The notes: generated by a model not told the origin, from the letters alone. A stretch of 64,000 bases of DNA from Blastococcus sp. CT_GayMR16 (GCF_004570875.1 NZ_SPQK01000012.1:83502-147501), one strand, 5' to 3'. Numbered from the stretch's first letter, positions 42,155 through 51,616 are shown. Translations and numbers: made by a program.

Positions 42155-42835
42155 GTGACCACCTTCGTACTGATCCCCGGGGCCGGCGGCCAGGCCTGGT
42201 ACTGGCACCGGCTGGGAGCCGAGCTCGAGCGGCGAGGCCACGTCGCGATCGCCGTCGACCTCCCCACGGACGACGACACCGCCGGCCTGGATGCCTATGC
42301 CGACACCGTGGTGACGGCCGCAGGGGAGCACTCCCCCGTCGTGCTCGTCGCGCAGTCGATGGGCGGGCTCACCGCGCCGCTCGTCTGCGGGCGACTGCCG
42401 CTCGAGCTGCTGGTGCTGGTCAACGCCATGATCCCGCTCCCCGGCGAGACCGGCGGCGCGTGGTGGGCGGCCACCGGCCAGGGCGCCGCGCAGGCCGCGC
42501 ACTGGGAGCAGGAGGGGCTCGCCGGCGAACCCGAGGAGGACACGGTCTTCTTCCACGACGTCCCGGCCGACGTCGTCGCGGACGCGCAGCAGCAGCCGTT
42601 CGCCCAGTCGACCCGGCCCTTCGAGGACCCGTGGCCGCTGGCCGCCTGGCCCGACGTGCCGACCCGGGTGCTCGTGGCACGCGACGACCGGCTCTTCCCC
42701 GCCGAGTTCCAGCGGCGCCTCGCCGCCGAGCGGCTGGGCATCACCCCCGACGAGATGCCCGGCGGCCACCTGGTGGCGCTGAGCCGCCCGGTCGAACTGG
42801 CCGACCGGCTGGAGGGCTACCTGAGGTCGGGCTGA
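42155..42835 (+). CDS. Alpha/beta hydrolase, salicylate esterase-like
   Basis: A 226-residue alpha/beta hydrolase of the compact plant-esterase-like group: FVLIPGAGGQAWYWHRLGAE at the start, nucleophile elbow VVLVAQSMGGLTAPLV (Ser), acid region VLVARDDRLFP and GGHLVALSRP (His). Substrates of this group are diverse esters. The GTG at 42155 is taken as the start because the first strand follows at once; an open frame from ATG 42104 runs through the tandem repeats and adds no fold-like sequence. It precedes the HelR gene by 43 bp. Confidence 0.8.
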   Translation: MTTFVLIPGAGGQAWYWHRLGAELERRGHVAIAVDLPTDDDTAGLDAYADTVVTAAGEHSPVVLVAQSMGGLTAPLVCGRLPLELLVLVNAMIPLPGETGGAWWAATGQGAAQAAHWEQEGLAGEPEEDTVFFHDVPADVVADAQQQPFAQSTRPFEDPWPLAAWPDVPTRVLVARDDRLFPAEFQRRLAAERLGITPDEMPGGHLVALSRPVELADRLEGYLRSG

Positions 42836-42878
42836 GCGTCCGGGCGTCGACCAGGCATGCTCGTCGGGAGCCAGGACG

Positions 42879-45215
42879 ATGGCAGCACAGCGACGGAGAG
42901 AGATCAGCTTGTCTTCAGCACGACCCGCTCCCGAGGACGACCCCGAGCTCGCGGCCGAGCAGGGCTACGTCACCGGGCTGCACCGGCGGCTGGACGACAT
43001 CCGGGCCGTGGTGGTCACCCGCCTCGACGACGCCCTGGCCAGCGTCGCGCACAACCCGCAGGCCGTCGGGGAGCGCGAGGCGACCGTCCAGCTCTACACC
43101 GAGCGCCTGGTCGCCCTCGACGCCGCGGAGAGCGGCCTGTGCTTCGGCCGGCTCGACCGCCGCGACGCCGTCGTCCCCCGGTACGTCGGCCGGATCGGGC
43201 TGCAGTCGGAGGACGGCGGCGAGGAGCCGCTGCTCGTCGACTGGCGGGCACCCGCCGCGCAGCCGTTCTACACCGCGACCCCGCTGCACGACCTCGGCGT
43301 CCGCCGTCGCCGGCACATCCGGACGCGCGGCCGCACCGTCGTGAGCATCGCCGACGAGACCCTCGACCTCGACGATCCGGACGTCGCCCAGCGGTCCGGG
43401 CTGGCCGGGGAGTCCGTGCTGCTCGCCGAGCTGAACGCCAGCCGCACCGGCCGGATGACCGACATCGTCCGCACCATCCAGGCCGAGCAGGACCGGATCA
43501 TCCGCGCCGACCACCGCGGCGTGCTCGTCGTGCAGGGCGGGCCGGGCACCGGCAAGACCGCCGTCGCCCTGCACCGTGCGGCCTACCTGCTCTACACGCA
43601 CCGCGAGCGGCTGGCCCGCAGCGGTCTGCTCATCGTCGGCCCCTCCCCCACGTTCCTGCGCTACATCGCCGACGTGCTGCCCTCCCTCGGCGAGACCGGG
43701 GTCGTGCTGGCCGACGTCGGCAGCCTCCGGCCCGGCGTGGAGGCGCACGCCGACGAGCGCCCCGAGGTCGCCGAGGTCAAGGGCCGGGCCGCCATGGCCG
43801 ACGTCATCGCCGCCGCCGTCGCCGACCGCCAGTCGTCCCTCGACGCGCCGGTGGAGATCACCATCGACGGGACGACGCTGCGGTTCACCCCCACCGACGC
43901 CGCCCGCGCCCGGACCCGCGGCCGGGCCGCCTCCCGGCTGCACAACGAGGCCCGCCCCGCGTTCGCCCGCCGGGTGATCGACCGGCTGGCCCAGCGCTAC
44001 GCCGACCGCCTGGGCGCCGATGTCCGGGGCGGCGACAGCCTGCTCGACGCCACCGACGTCGCCGCGCTCCGCCGGGAGATCGCCGGCGAACCGGCCGTCC
44101 ACGCGCTGATCGATCGGCTCTGGCCGCGGCTGACCCCGGAGCGGCTGGTCCGCGACCTGTTCGACTCCCGGGAACGGCTGGAGGCGGCGACCCCCGGCTG
44201 GAGCGACACCGACCGCGACCTGCTGCTGCGCCCACCGTCGTCCCCCTGGACCCCGGCCGACGTCCCGCTGCTGGAGGAGGCCGACGAGCTGCTCGGCGTC
44301 GACGACTCCGCCGAGCGCGCCGCGGCACGACGCGACGAGCAGCGGCGGCGGCGGGACGCCCAGGAGACCCTGGACATGCTGCACGGCTCCCGCTCGACCG
44401 ACGCCGAGACCGAGGAGGAGGCCGAGGAGCTGAGCGCCGGCGACCTGCTCGACGCCGAGGGCCTGGCCGCCCGCCAGGACGTGCGCGACAGCCGGACGAC
44501 CGCCGAGCGCGCCGCCGCCGACCGCACCTGGACCTACGGCCACGTGATCGTCGACGAGGCGCAGGAGCTCTCGGCGATGGCGTGGCGGCTGCTGCTGCGC
44601 CGGAACCCCACCCGGTCGATGACCCTGGTCGGTGACGTCGCCCAGACCGGATCGCTGGCCGGCGCGACCAGCTGGGCAGAGGTCCTCACCCCGCATCTCG
44701 GCACGCACTGGCGGACGGAGGAGCTGACGGTCAACTACCGCACCCCGGCCGAGATCATGGAGGTCGCCGCGGCGGTGCTCGCCGCCGGTGGCTCCACCGC
44801 CTCGGCCGGCCAGTCGGTGCGCTCGACCGGCGTCCGCCCCTGGGCGCTCCGCGTGACCGACGCCGACCTGGCCGCCGCCGTGGTGGCGGCCGCGAAGGCG
44901 TTCGAGGCCGAGGACGGCACGCTTGCGGTGCTGGCGCCGCCCAGCCGCATCTCCGCCATCAGCACAGCACTTCTCGGTAGGGCGCTGCCCGAGTCCTCGG
45001 CCGACCTGACCGCCGGTCCCGTCGTCCTGCCGCCCGCGGGCGCGAAGGGCCTGGAGTTCGACTCGGTGCTCGTCGTCGACCCGGACGGGATCGTCAGCGA
45101 AGGCGTGCGCGGGCACAACGACCTCTACGTCGCGCTCACCCGCGCGACCCAGCGGCTCGGCGTCGTCCACACCGGCGACCTGCTGCCCGAGCTGCGCGGG
45201 CTGAAGCCCGCCTAG
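42879..45215 (+). CDS. helR: HelD/HelR-like RNA polymerase-recycling ATPase
   Basis: A 778-residue UvrD-like superfamily I ATPase of the HelD class: N-terminal coiled-coil arm (LAAEQGYVTGLHRRLDDIRA), Walker A QGGPGTGKTAVALHR at residues 219-233, Walker B VIVDEAQELSAMAWRLL, LVGDVAQTGSLAGATSW, and the C-terminal AKGLEFDSVLVVDPDG and YVALTRATQRLGVVH. HelD proteins pull RNA polymerase off DNA; the actinobacterial HelR class additionally displaces rifamycins from the enzyme and can confer resistance. I see no rifamycin-associated element in the 43-bp upstream gap. Overlaps the P450 gene by four bases tail to tail. Note the arr remnant at 62672. Confidence 0.9.
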   Translation: MAAQRRREISLSSARPAPEDDPELAAEQGYVTGLHRRLDDIRAVVVTRLDDALASVAHNPQAVGEREATVQLYTERLVALDAAESGLCFGRLDRRDAVVPRYVGRIGLQSEDGGEEPLLVDWRAPAAQPFYTATPLHDLGVRRRRHIRTRGRTVVSIADETLDLDDPDVAQRSGLAGESVLLAELNASRTGRMTDIVRTIQAEQDRIIRADHRGVLVVQGGPGTGKTAVALHRAAYLLYTHRERLARSGLLIVGPSPTFLRYIADVLPSLGETGVVLADVGSLRPGVEAHADERPEVAEVKGRAAMADVIAAAVADRQSSLDAPVEITIDGTTLRFTPTDAARARTRGRAASRLHNEARPAFARRVIDRLAQRYADRLGADVRGGDSLLDATDVAALRREIAGEPAVHALIDRLWPRLTPERLVRDLFDSRERLEAATPGWSDTDRDLLLRPPSSPWTPADVPLLEEADELLGVDDSAERAAARRDEQRRRRDAQETLDMLHGSRSTDAETEEEAEELSAGDLLDAEGLAARQDVRDSRTTAERAAADRTWTYGHVIVDEAQELSAMAWRLLLRRNPTRSMTLVGDVAQTGSLAGATSWAEVLTPHLGTHWRTEELTVNYRTPAEIMEVAAAVLAAGGSTASAGQSVRSTGVRPWALRVTDADLAAAVVAAAKAFEAEDGTLAVLAPPSRISAISTALLGRALPESSADLTAGPVVLPPAGAKGLEFDSVLVVDPDGIVSEGVRGHNDLYVALTRATQRLGVVHTGDLLPELRGLKPA

Positions 45216-46444
45216 CCGACCCCGCCCCGGACCTCCAGGACGACGCCGCTCGCCGGACGCGCGGGGATGCGGCGCAGCGAGATCGACAGGTCCTGGTCCG
45301 GGACGTCGAACTCCAGGCGGGCCAACCGGACGGCGAGCGCGGAGAGCAACGAGACGGTGATCTGCTCGCCCGGGCAGCGGTGCCCGGTCCGCGGGTCTCC
45401 CCCACCCTGCGGGATCAGCTCGAACGCGCCGATCTCGCGGCCGAGAAACCGTGCCGGGCGGAACGCGTACGGGTCCCCCCACAGCTCGGCGTCGTGGTTC
45501 TGGCCGAAGATGTCGAGCAGCACCATGGCGTTCTTCGGGATCGTCTCGCCGTCCCACTCGATCTCCCGTGGCGCCCGGCCACCGATGAACGGGGCGAACG
45601 GGTAGAAGCGCCGCACCTCGTCGGCGAACGCGTCGGCGAAGGCGGCGTCGCCGTCGGCCAGGCGCGTCCGGTTCTCCGGCCAGCGGATCAGCGCGTGTGC
45701 GGAGAAGGCCAGGAACCACGCGACCGCCGTCGTGGGCCGGATGACGTTGAGCAGTTCCACCGCCGCGACCCGCGGCTCGAGCTGCTCGCCGTCGGCGTCC
45801 CGGTGCCGCGCGACGACGCCGACGGCCGAGCCCGGCTCGGCGGTCACGCTGCCGTCCCGGACGCCCTCGACCAGCCGGGCGAGCCACCCCTCGCGGCGGG
45901 TGCGGGCCCGCCGCGCCCGGAAGTGCCGCGGACCGCCGGTGGCGAAGCCGTCGACCATCGCGACGAGGTCGCGGGCCACGCCGGGCACCTCGTCGTCGGT
46001 CACGGGGACGCCGGCCCAGCGGCAGACGGCGCCCGCGAGGACCCGGGAGGCCTCGTCGAGCAGCACGATCTGTGGCTGGTGCGCCCACCCGCCGACGGCC
46101 CCGTCCCAGGCCGAGGTGGCCTCCTGCACCAGTGCGGCGATGCCGTCCTCACGCATCAACAGCGCGACGAACATCGACTTGCGCACCCGGTGCGCCTCGC
46201 CGTCCAGGGTGTGGACGGCGCCCTTGCCGAACAGGGTCGCCTGCACCGGCTCCGGAAGTGCGCCCGACCGGCGCACGTGGTCCTCGTCGTAGAGGAACCG
46301 GGCCGCGTCCGGGCCCTCGATGCCGACCGCCGGCATGCCACCCAGCCGGGTGGGCACGGTCCGCCGGCCGAGCGCACGCCGCTTGTCAGGAAGCCAGGCG
46401 TACCCCTTGGTCAGCAGCAGCAGGCCGTTCTCGAGACGGGGCAT
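45212..46444 (-). CDS. CYP152-type fatty acid peroxygenase P450
   Basis: A 410-residue P450 of the hydrogen-peroxide-using CYP152 group. It has the I-helix Arg236-Pro237 (LLNVIRPTTAVAWFLAFS) in place of the acid-alcohol pair, and the haem loop PQGGGDPRTGHRCPGEQ with Cys357. At the position where P450-BSbeta has Gln85 and the decarboxylase OleT has His85, this protein has His78 (LFGKGAVHTLDG). CYP152 enzymes hydroxylate fatty acids at C-alpha or C-beta; with the His variant, decarboxylation to a terminal alkene is possible. Cytoplasmic. No redox partner gene is needed. GAGGCGG before the ATG. Confidence 0.85.
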   Translation of the reverse strand: MPRLENGLLLLTKGYAWLPDKRRALGRRTVPTRLGGMPAVGIEGPDAARFLYDEDHVRRSGALPEPVQATLFGKGAVHTLDGEAHRVRKSMFVALLMREDGIAALVQEATSAWDGAVGGWAHQPQIVLLDEASRVLAGAVCRWAGVPVTDDEVPGVARDLVAMVDGFATGGPRHFRARRARTRREGWLARLVEGVRDGSVTAEPGSAVGVVARHRDADGEQLEPRVAAVELLNVIRPTTAVAWFLAFSAHALIRWPENRTRLADGDAAFADAFADEVRRFYPFAPFIGGRAPREIEWDGETIPKNAMVLLDIFGQNHDAELWGDPYAFRPARFLGREIGAFELIPQGGGDPRTGHRCPGEQITVSLLSALAVRLARLEFDVPDQDLSISLRRIPARPASGVVLEVRGGVG

Positions 46445-46477
46445 ACCGCCTCGGTGCCCAGGACGGTTCCCGGGGAA

Positions 46478-47155
46478 TCACTCCCGGGTCAGGGCCCCGC
46501 ACCCGCCGGCACCGCACGCACAGCCGGCGCACGCCGAGGGGACCGCTGCCGGCGCCGGCTCGGCGGCGACCCGGCGCAGCCCGGTCGCCGCGACGACCAG
46601 CGGAACGGCGAGGACGGCGACGGCCAGCGCCGCGACCACGGTGGCGACGTCGGACGCGCGGGCCCAGCCCTGCGCGACCCCGGTGGCGACCAGCAGGCCG
46701 GTGACGAGGACGGTCCACACCAGCAGGGCCTGCCCACCGCGGCGCGCGGCGCCCTCACGGCTCAGCAGCGCCGCAGCCGCGGCCAGCAGCAGCACGGGGA
46801 CGACGACCAGCAGAACCCGCGCGGCCAGCGCGCCGGAGGAGAAGGCGACGACGAGGCCGGCCGCGCCGACGCCCAGCGCACCCGAGCCCAGACGGCGGGC
46901 CCGCGCGGCGAGGGCAGGACCGACCGCGCCGGATCGCGCACCGCGCAGCAGGACCGCTCCCCGGACGACGAGGAAGGCGCCCAGCGCACCGAGCAGCAGC
47001 CGCGCCCCGGCGGCGTCCCAGACGACGGACGTGATCGCGACGGCGATCATCGCGATCCCCAGCGCCAGCCACTGGGGCCAGGCCCGCCGGGCCTCCTCGG
47101 GCGTCGCGACGCCCTGGGTGCCCGCGGTCAGGATGGGAGTTCCGCCGTACGCCAC
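46478..47155 (-). CDS. Membrane protein with Cys-rich tail
   Basis: A 225-residue protein with about seven membrane helices (for example QWLALGIAMIAVAITSVVW, ALLVWTVLVTGLLVATGVA) and a C-terminal tail CAGCACGAGGCG that could bind a metal. Function unknown. The GTG at 47155 has GACACT six bases upstream, a possible leaderless promoter. CCCGGG arms at 46469-46474 and 46483-46488 flank the stop and may terminate transcription. Divergent from the DUF1206 operon. Confidence 0.65.
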   Translation of the reverse strand: MAYGGTPILTAGTQGVATPEEARRAWPQWLALGIAMIAVAITSVVWDAAGARLLLGALGAFLVVRGAVLLRGARSGAVGPALAARARRLGSGALGVGAAGLVVAFSSGALAARVLLVVVPVLLLAAAAALLSREGAARRGGQALLVWTVLVTGLLVATGVAQGWARASDVATVVAALAVAVLAVPLVVAATGLRRVAAEPAPAAVPSACAGCACGAGGCGALTRE

Positions 47156-47255
47156 GGGGCCAGTGTCCCTCACCGCGGCCCTCGTTCCGCAGGCACCGGA
47201 CCGGGAGCCTGTGACACGCTGAGCCGCTGCCCGTCGGAAGTCAGAGGATCCGGTC

Positions 47256-48107
47256 ATGAGTGCACAGGGAACGGCCCGCTCGGCCATGGGTGCCGCCGAC
47301 GAGGCGGGCAACAGCGACGCCCTCGAGCACCTCGCCCGGATCGGCCTGATCGCCTACGGGATCGTCCACCTGCTCGTCGCCTGGCTGGCCCTGCAGCTCG
47401 CCTGGTGGGGCGGGAGCGGGGAGTCGGCCGACCAGTCCGGCGCCATGTCCACCCTGGCGGAGTCGCCCGTCGGCAAGCCCCTGCTCTGGGTGATCGCCCT
47501 CGGGCTGATCGCGCTGGCGGCCTGGCAGGCGGCCGAGGTGCTGCGCTGGCGCCACGGCTGGTCGGGCTCGGGCAAGACGCGGACGAAGGCCCTGCGGAAG
47601 TCCGGCAACGCGCTGGTCAAGGCTGCGATCTACATCGCGCTCGCGGTGCTCGCCCTCCGGTTCGCGACCGGCAGCGGCCAGTCCAGCTCCCAGTCACAGC
47701 AGGAGACGACGGCCGGCGTCCTGGGCTGGCCGGGTGGCCAGTTCATCGTCGGGGCCGCCGGGCTCATCCTCATCGGCTCGGGCATCTGGCACGTGAAGAA
47801 GGGCGTGACCAAGAGCTTCCTGAAGCAGGTCGACACCACCGAGGCATCGGCGTCGGCCCTTCGCCTGGTCACCCGGCTCGGGCAGGTCGGGTTCCCCGGC
47901 AAGGGCGTCGCCCTCGCGCTGGTCGGCGGCCTGCTCGTGTACGCCGCGATCACCTTCGACCCGTCGAAGGCGCAGGGGCTCGACGGCGCGCTGCACACCG
48001 TTCTGGAGCTGCCGTACGGCCCGATCCTGCTGACTCTGGTCGCCGTCGGGATCGCGGCCTTCGGGGCCTTCCTCTTCGTGCGGGCGCGCTATCCGGAGCG
48101 CACGTGA
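47256..48107 (+). CDS. DUF1206 membrane protein, first of two
   Basis: A 283-residue protein with three DUF1206 repeats, each a pair of membrane helices: ARIGLIAYGIVHLLVAWLAL, GNALVKAAIYIALAVLALRF and GQVGFPGKGVALALVGGLLV open them. The repeats share the GxVAYGVVHLLIG-type pattern. Topology is about six helices. DUF1206 proteins are common in actinobacteria and cyanobacteria, with no assigned function. The gene overlaps the next DUF1206 gene by GTGA. Confidence 0.9.
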   Translation: MSAQGTARSAMGAADEAGNSDALEHLARIGLIAYGIVHLLVAWLALQLAWWGGSGESADQSGAMSTLAESPVGKPLLWVIALGLIALAAWQAAEVLRWRHGWSGSGKTRTKALRKSGNALVKAAIYIALAVLALRFATGSGQSSSQSQQETTAGVLGWPGGQFIVGAAGLILIGSGIWHVKKGVTKSFLKQVDTTEASASALRLVTRLGQVGFPGKGVALALVGGLLVYAAITFDPSKAQGLDGALHTVLELPYGPILLTLVAVGIAAFGAFLFVRARYPERT

Positions 48108-48976
48108 GCGTGCGTACTCCCCGCTCGCTGCTCGACCGGGCCCACGGGGCCGTCGACCGTGCCCGTGAGGTCACCGACCACCCGGTCCTGACGCACGTCG
48201 CCCGGGTGGGCCTGATCGCCTACGGCGTCATGCACTTCCTCATCGGCTACCTCGCGATCCGGCTGGCCTGGGGGCTGCGCGGCGCGGACGCGGACCAGAC
48301 CGGTGCCCTGCAGACCGTGGCGGACGGACCCGCCGGAGCGGTGCTGCTCTGGACGATCGGCCTCGGCATGCTCGCCCTCGCCCTGTGGCAGGCCGGCGAG
48401 GTGCTGCTCTGGTGGCACGGGCTGCTCGATCCCGCCCACCGGAAGCGCACGGCGCTGGTCTGCACGAAGTGCCTGGCCAAGGCCCTGGTCTACGCCGTCC
48501 TCGGGATCACCGCGCTGCTGTTCGCGGTGGGGCTGGAGTACGAGGCCGACGAGCGGCTGCGGGACCTCACCGACGAGACGCTGGAGATCCCCGGCGGCGC
48601 CGTGCTGGTGGGCGGGGTGGCCACCGGGGTGATCGCCGTCGGCCTCTACACGCTCGTCCGGGGCATCACCGGCGGGTTCATGAAGGACATCGACCTGCCG
48701 GCGGCGCCCGACCGCTGGGAGCCGCTCATCGAGGGCATCGGCCGGGTCGGATACGTCGCGAAGGGCATCGCCTTCGCGGTCATCGGCGTCCTGCTGTGGC
48801 AGGCGGCGCACTCCGCCGACGTCTCGACCGCGACCGGGCTGGACGGCGCCCTGGCCGCCATCGCCGACGTGCCCGCCGGGCCGTGGCTGCTCACCGCCGT
48901 CGCGATCGGCTTCGCCGCATTCGGGGTCTACGCGCTGGCTCGCGCCCGCTACCCCGACCGCGACCCGTCGTCCTGA
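48104..48976 (+). CDS. DUF1206 membrane protein, second of two
   Basis: A 290-residue six-helix protein starting with GTG overlapping the previous stop. Repeats begin ARVGLIAYGVMHFLIGYLAI, CLAKALVYAVLGITALLFAV and GRVGYVAKGIAFAVIGVLLW. The same overall layout as the upstream gene indicates tandem duplication, and overlapping frames suggest a heteromeric complex. The C-terminus (RARYPDRDPSS) is almost the same as the upstream protein's RARYPERT. Confidence 0.9.
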   Translation: MSVRTPRSLLDRAHGAVDRAREVTDHPVLTHVARVGLIAYGVMHFLIGYLAIRLAWGLRGADADQTGALQTVADGPAGAVLLWTIGLGMLALALWQAGEVLLWWHGLLDPAHRKRTALVCTKCLAKALVYAVLGITALLFAVGLEYEADERLRDLTDETLEIPGGAVLVGGVATGVIAVGLYTLVRGITGGFMKDIDLPAAPDRWEPLIEGIGRVGYVAKGIAFAVIGVLLWQAAHSADVSTATGLDGALAAIADVPAGPWLLTAVAIGFAAFGVYALARARYPDRDPSS

Positions 48977-48977
48977 C

Positions 48978-49730
48978 CTACGCCCTCGGGCCGCCGGCGA
49001 CGTAGATGACCTGGCCCGAGACGAAGCCGGCACCCTCGCTGACCAGGAACGACACCGTGTGTGCGATGTCCTCCGGCTGGCCTGCCCGGGCGACCGGGAT
49101 CGCCGCCGCGCGCGCCTGCACGTAGGGCTCCCACTCCTGACCGATCCGCTCGGCCGTCGCCCGGGTCATGTCGGTGACGATGAACCCCGGCGCGATCGAG
49201 TTCGCCGTGACGCCGAACTTGCCCAGCTCGATGGCGAGGGTCTTGGTGAACCCCTGCAGCCCGGCCTTCGCGGTCGCGTAGTTGGCCTGCCCCCGGTTGC
49301 CGAGCGCCGAGGTGCTCGACAGGTTGACGATCCGGCCCCACTTCGCCTCGGTCATGTGCTTCTGGACGGCGCGGGCCATGAGGAACGAGCCGCGCAGGTG
49401 CACGTGCATGACCAGGTCCCAGTCGGCGTCGGTCATCTTGAACAGCAGGTTGTCGCGGGTGACCCCCGCGTTGTTGACCAGCACGACCGGCGGGCCGAGC
49501 TCGGCGGCGATCCGGTCGACGGCCGTCTGCACCTGCTCGGAGTCGCCGACGTCGGCGCCGACGGCCAGCGCCCGCCCCCCGGCGGCCTCGATCGCCTCCA
49601 CGGTGCCGCGGGCGTCGTCCTCGGTCAGGTCGATCACCGCGACGGCGAAGCCGTCGGCGGCCAGCCGCTGGGCCGTCGCCGCGCCGATCCCCCGCGCGGC
49701 TCCGGTGACGATCGCGACCCGCTCGCTCAT
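48978..49730 (-). CDS. fabG: 3-oxoacyl-reductase, FabG-like SDR
   Basis: A 250-residue classical SDR with AIVTGAARGIGAATAQRLA, LVNNAGVTRDNLLFKMTD, NLSSTSALGNRGQANYATAK (Ser, Tyr, Lys) and C-terminal FVSGQVIYVAGG. Highly similar in pattern to FabG/acetoacetyl-CoA reductases. It is second in an operon with a thiolase gene (ATGA overlap), so acetoacetyl-CoA or 3-oxoacyl-CoA reduction is the likely reaction. Cytoplasmic. Confidence 0.9.
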   Translation of the reverse strand: MSERVAIVTGAARGIGAATAQRLAADGFAVAVIDLTEDDARGTVEAIEAAGGRALAVGADVGDSEQVQTAVDRIAAELGPPVVLVNNAGVTRDNLLFKMTDADWDLVMHVHLRGSFLMARAVQKHMTEAKWGRIVNLSSTSALGNRGQANYATAKAGLQGFTKTLAIELGKFGVTANSIAPGFIVTDMTRATAERIGQEWEPYVQARAAAIPVARAGQPEDIAHTVSFLVSEGAGFVSGQVIYVAGGPRA

Positions 49731-50944
49731 GCCGACACCCGCTCGAACAGCGCGGCGAGGCCCTGACCGCCGCCGATGCACATCGTCTCCAGGCCGTAGC
49801 GGGCGTCGCGCCGCTCCATCTCGCGCAGCAGCGTGGCCAGGATGCGGCCGCCGGTGGCGCCCACCGGGTGGCCGAGGGAGATGCCCGACCCGTTGACGTT
49901 GGTCCGCTCGAAGTCGCTGTCGGTGAAGCCCCACTCGCGGGTCACCGCGAGCACCTGGCTGGCGAAGGCCTCGTTGAGCTCGATCAGGTCGACGTCGGCG
50001 AGCTTCACGTCGGCCTGGGCCAGGGCCTTCGCCGTCGCCGGGACCGGGCCGATGCCCATGGTCCGCGGCGGCACGCCCGCGACGCCCCACGACACCAGCC
50101 GGGCCAGCGGGCGCAGGCCCAGCTCGGCGGCCTTCTCCGTCGTCGTGACGATCGCGACCGCCGCTCCGTCGTTCTGGCCGCTGGCGTTGCCGGCGGTGAC
50201 GGTGGCGTCGGCGTCGTCCCTGCCCATGATCGGGCGAAGCTTGGCGAGCGTCTCGACGTTCGCGTCGGGGCGGATGTGCTCGTCGCGGTCGACGACCGTG
50301 TCGCTCTTGCGGCCCTTGACCGTGATCGGCACGATCTCGTCGTCGAACCGGCCGGCCGCCGCGGCGGCCGCCGCGCGCTGGTGGCTGCGGACGGCGTACT
50401 CGTCCTGCTCCTCGCGCGAGATCTTGTACTCGGCCCGCAGGTTCTCCGCCGTCTCGATCATGCCGCCCGGTACGGGGTGGTTCTGGCCGCCGGCCGTCAC
50501 CCGGCCGCGGGCGAGGCCGTCCTGCAGCAGCACGCCCGGCCCGGCCTTGACGCCCCAGCGCATGGCGGTCGAGTAGAACGGCGCGTTGCTCATCGACTCC
50601 GCCCCTCCGGCGAGGACGAGCTCGGAGGCGCCCGACTGCACCTGCATGGCCGCGTAGAGGACCGCCTGCAGGCCCGAGCCGCAGCGGCGATCGATCTGGA
50701 TGCCCGAGGCGGTGACCGGGAGGCCGGCGTCGAGGGCGGCCACGCGGCCGATCGCCGGGGCGTCCATCGTGGGATAGCAGTGGCCGAGCAGGACGTCCTC
50801 GACCGACTCCGGCGGCAGGCCGGTGCGCTCCAGGAGCGCACGGATCACCGTCGCCGCGAGCTCCTGGGCCGGTACGTCGCGCAGCGATCCGCCGAAGCCC
50901 CCGACCGGGGTCCGCAGCGGCTCGCAGATGACCGCATCTCGCAC
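49727..50944 (-). CDS. Acetyl-CoA acetyltransferase (thiolase)
   Basis: A 405-residue thiolase: nucleophilic Cys88 in DRRCGSGLQAV, LAGGAESMSNAPFY, NASGQNDGAAV, LNEAFASQVLAV, NGSGISLGHPVGATGGRI (His) and MCIGGGQGLA (second Cys). It is full-length and probably active in beta-oxidation or acetoacetyl-CoA formation. It forms a two-gene operon with the FabG-like gene. The ATG at 50944 directly opens with the family's conserved RDAVICEPLRTP. Confidence 0.95.
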   Translation of the reverse strand: MRDAVICEPLRTPVGGFGGSLRDVPAQELAATVIRALLERTGLPPESVEDVLLGHCYPTMDAPAIGRVAALDAGLPVTASGIQIDRRCGSGLQAVLYAAMQVQSGASELVLAGGAESMSNAPFYSTAMRWGVKAGPGVLLQDGLARGRVTAGGQNHPVPGGMIETAENLRAEYKISREEQDEYAVRSHQRAAAAAAAGRFDDEIVPITVKGRKSDTVVDRDEHIRPDANVETLAKLRPIMGRDDADATVTAGNASGQNDGAAVAIVTTTEKAAELGLRPLARLVSWGVAGVPPRTMGIGPVPATAKALAQADVKLADVDLIELNEAFASQVLAVTREWGFTDSDFERTNVNGSGISLGHPVGATGGRILATLLREMERRDARYGLETMCIGGGQGLAALFERVSA

Positions 50945-51043
50945 GGTGGTCCTCCCTGTTCGTTCCCGGCCCTCATCCGGGCGCGGGTCCGAGTGTGCCC
51001 CGGCGCGGAACTCAGCGCGCGAGCACCCTGGCGGGAGGAGGGG

Positions 51044-51433
51044 TCAGACCGGGGTCAGGCTGGAGCCCTGCGCCTGGTCGTCGGCGGCGACCTGCTCGGC
51101 GTGCAGCAGCTCCCACAGACCGGTGATCTGCAGCGGGCGGATGACCGCGCGGGAGGAGGCGAGGACACGCATCCGCACGTCCTGTCGGACCGCTCGCCGG
51201 TGAGCAGTGGCGAGGACGCAGAGCCCCGCGGAGTCGAGGAAGCTGACCTGCCCGAGGTCGACGGTGAGCTCGCGGACGTCGCTGTCGAGCAGCGATTCCA
51301 GGTGCTGGCGCAGGAGCGGGGCGGACGTCGAGTCGATCTCGCCGGCGGCGGTGACGACCACCGCGGGTCCGGCGACGGAGACGTCGATCGTCACCAGTTC
51401 GGTGGCGCTCGGTTCGAGTGCAGGTGCGGTCAC
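51044..51433 (-). CDS. STAS anti-sigma factor antagonist
   Basis: A 129-residue SpoIIAA/RsbV-like protein: VVVTAAGEIDSTSAPLLRQ and VRELTVDLGQVSFLDSAGL with the phosphorylatable Ser68 (DSAG). A C-terminal tail of about 20 residues includes RPLQITGLWELLHAEQVAA. It would be phosphorylated by an RsbW-type kinase and dephosphorylated by a PP2C phosphatase, both of which exist in this window (55673 and 37781) though not in the same operon. It may control a sigma factor or another partner. Confidence 0.9.
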   Translation of the reverse strand: MTAPALEPSATELVTIDVSVAGPAVVVTAAGEIDSTSAPLLRQHLESLLDSDVRELTVDLGQVSFLDSAGLCVLATAHRRAVRQDVRMRVLASSRAVIRPLQITGLWELLHAEQVAADDQAQGSSLTPV

Positions 51434-51616
51434 GGGGTGCCTTTCAGGCCATCGACCGGATCAGTGGAACACCCGGTCGCGACGAGGTGCGACGCAGAGG
51501 AACACCGACACAGGTAACGGCTGCCATGTTGAACCGCGCAGCTGACGGTAGGGATGAAATCGCCGCACCGCAAGGGCCGTGCTCCGAGATCACCGGCACG
51601 GCGGATACTGGGGCGC

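Noticed and set aside
42915..46088. 1057-residue minus-strand open frame
   Set aside because: Opposite strand of the HelR gene and another frame of the P450 gene; low-complexity Gly/Arg/Val composition, no motifs.
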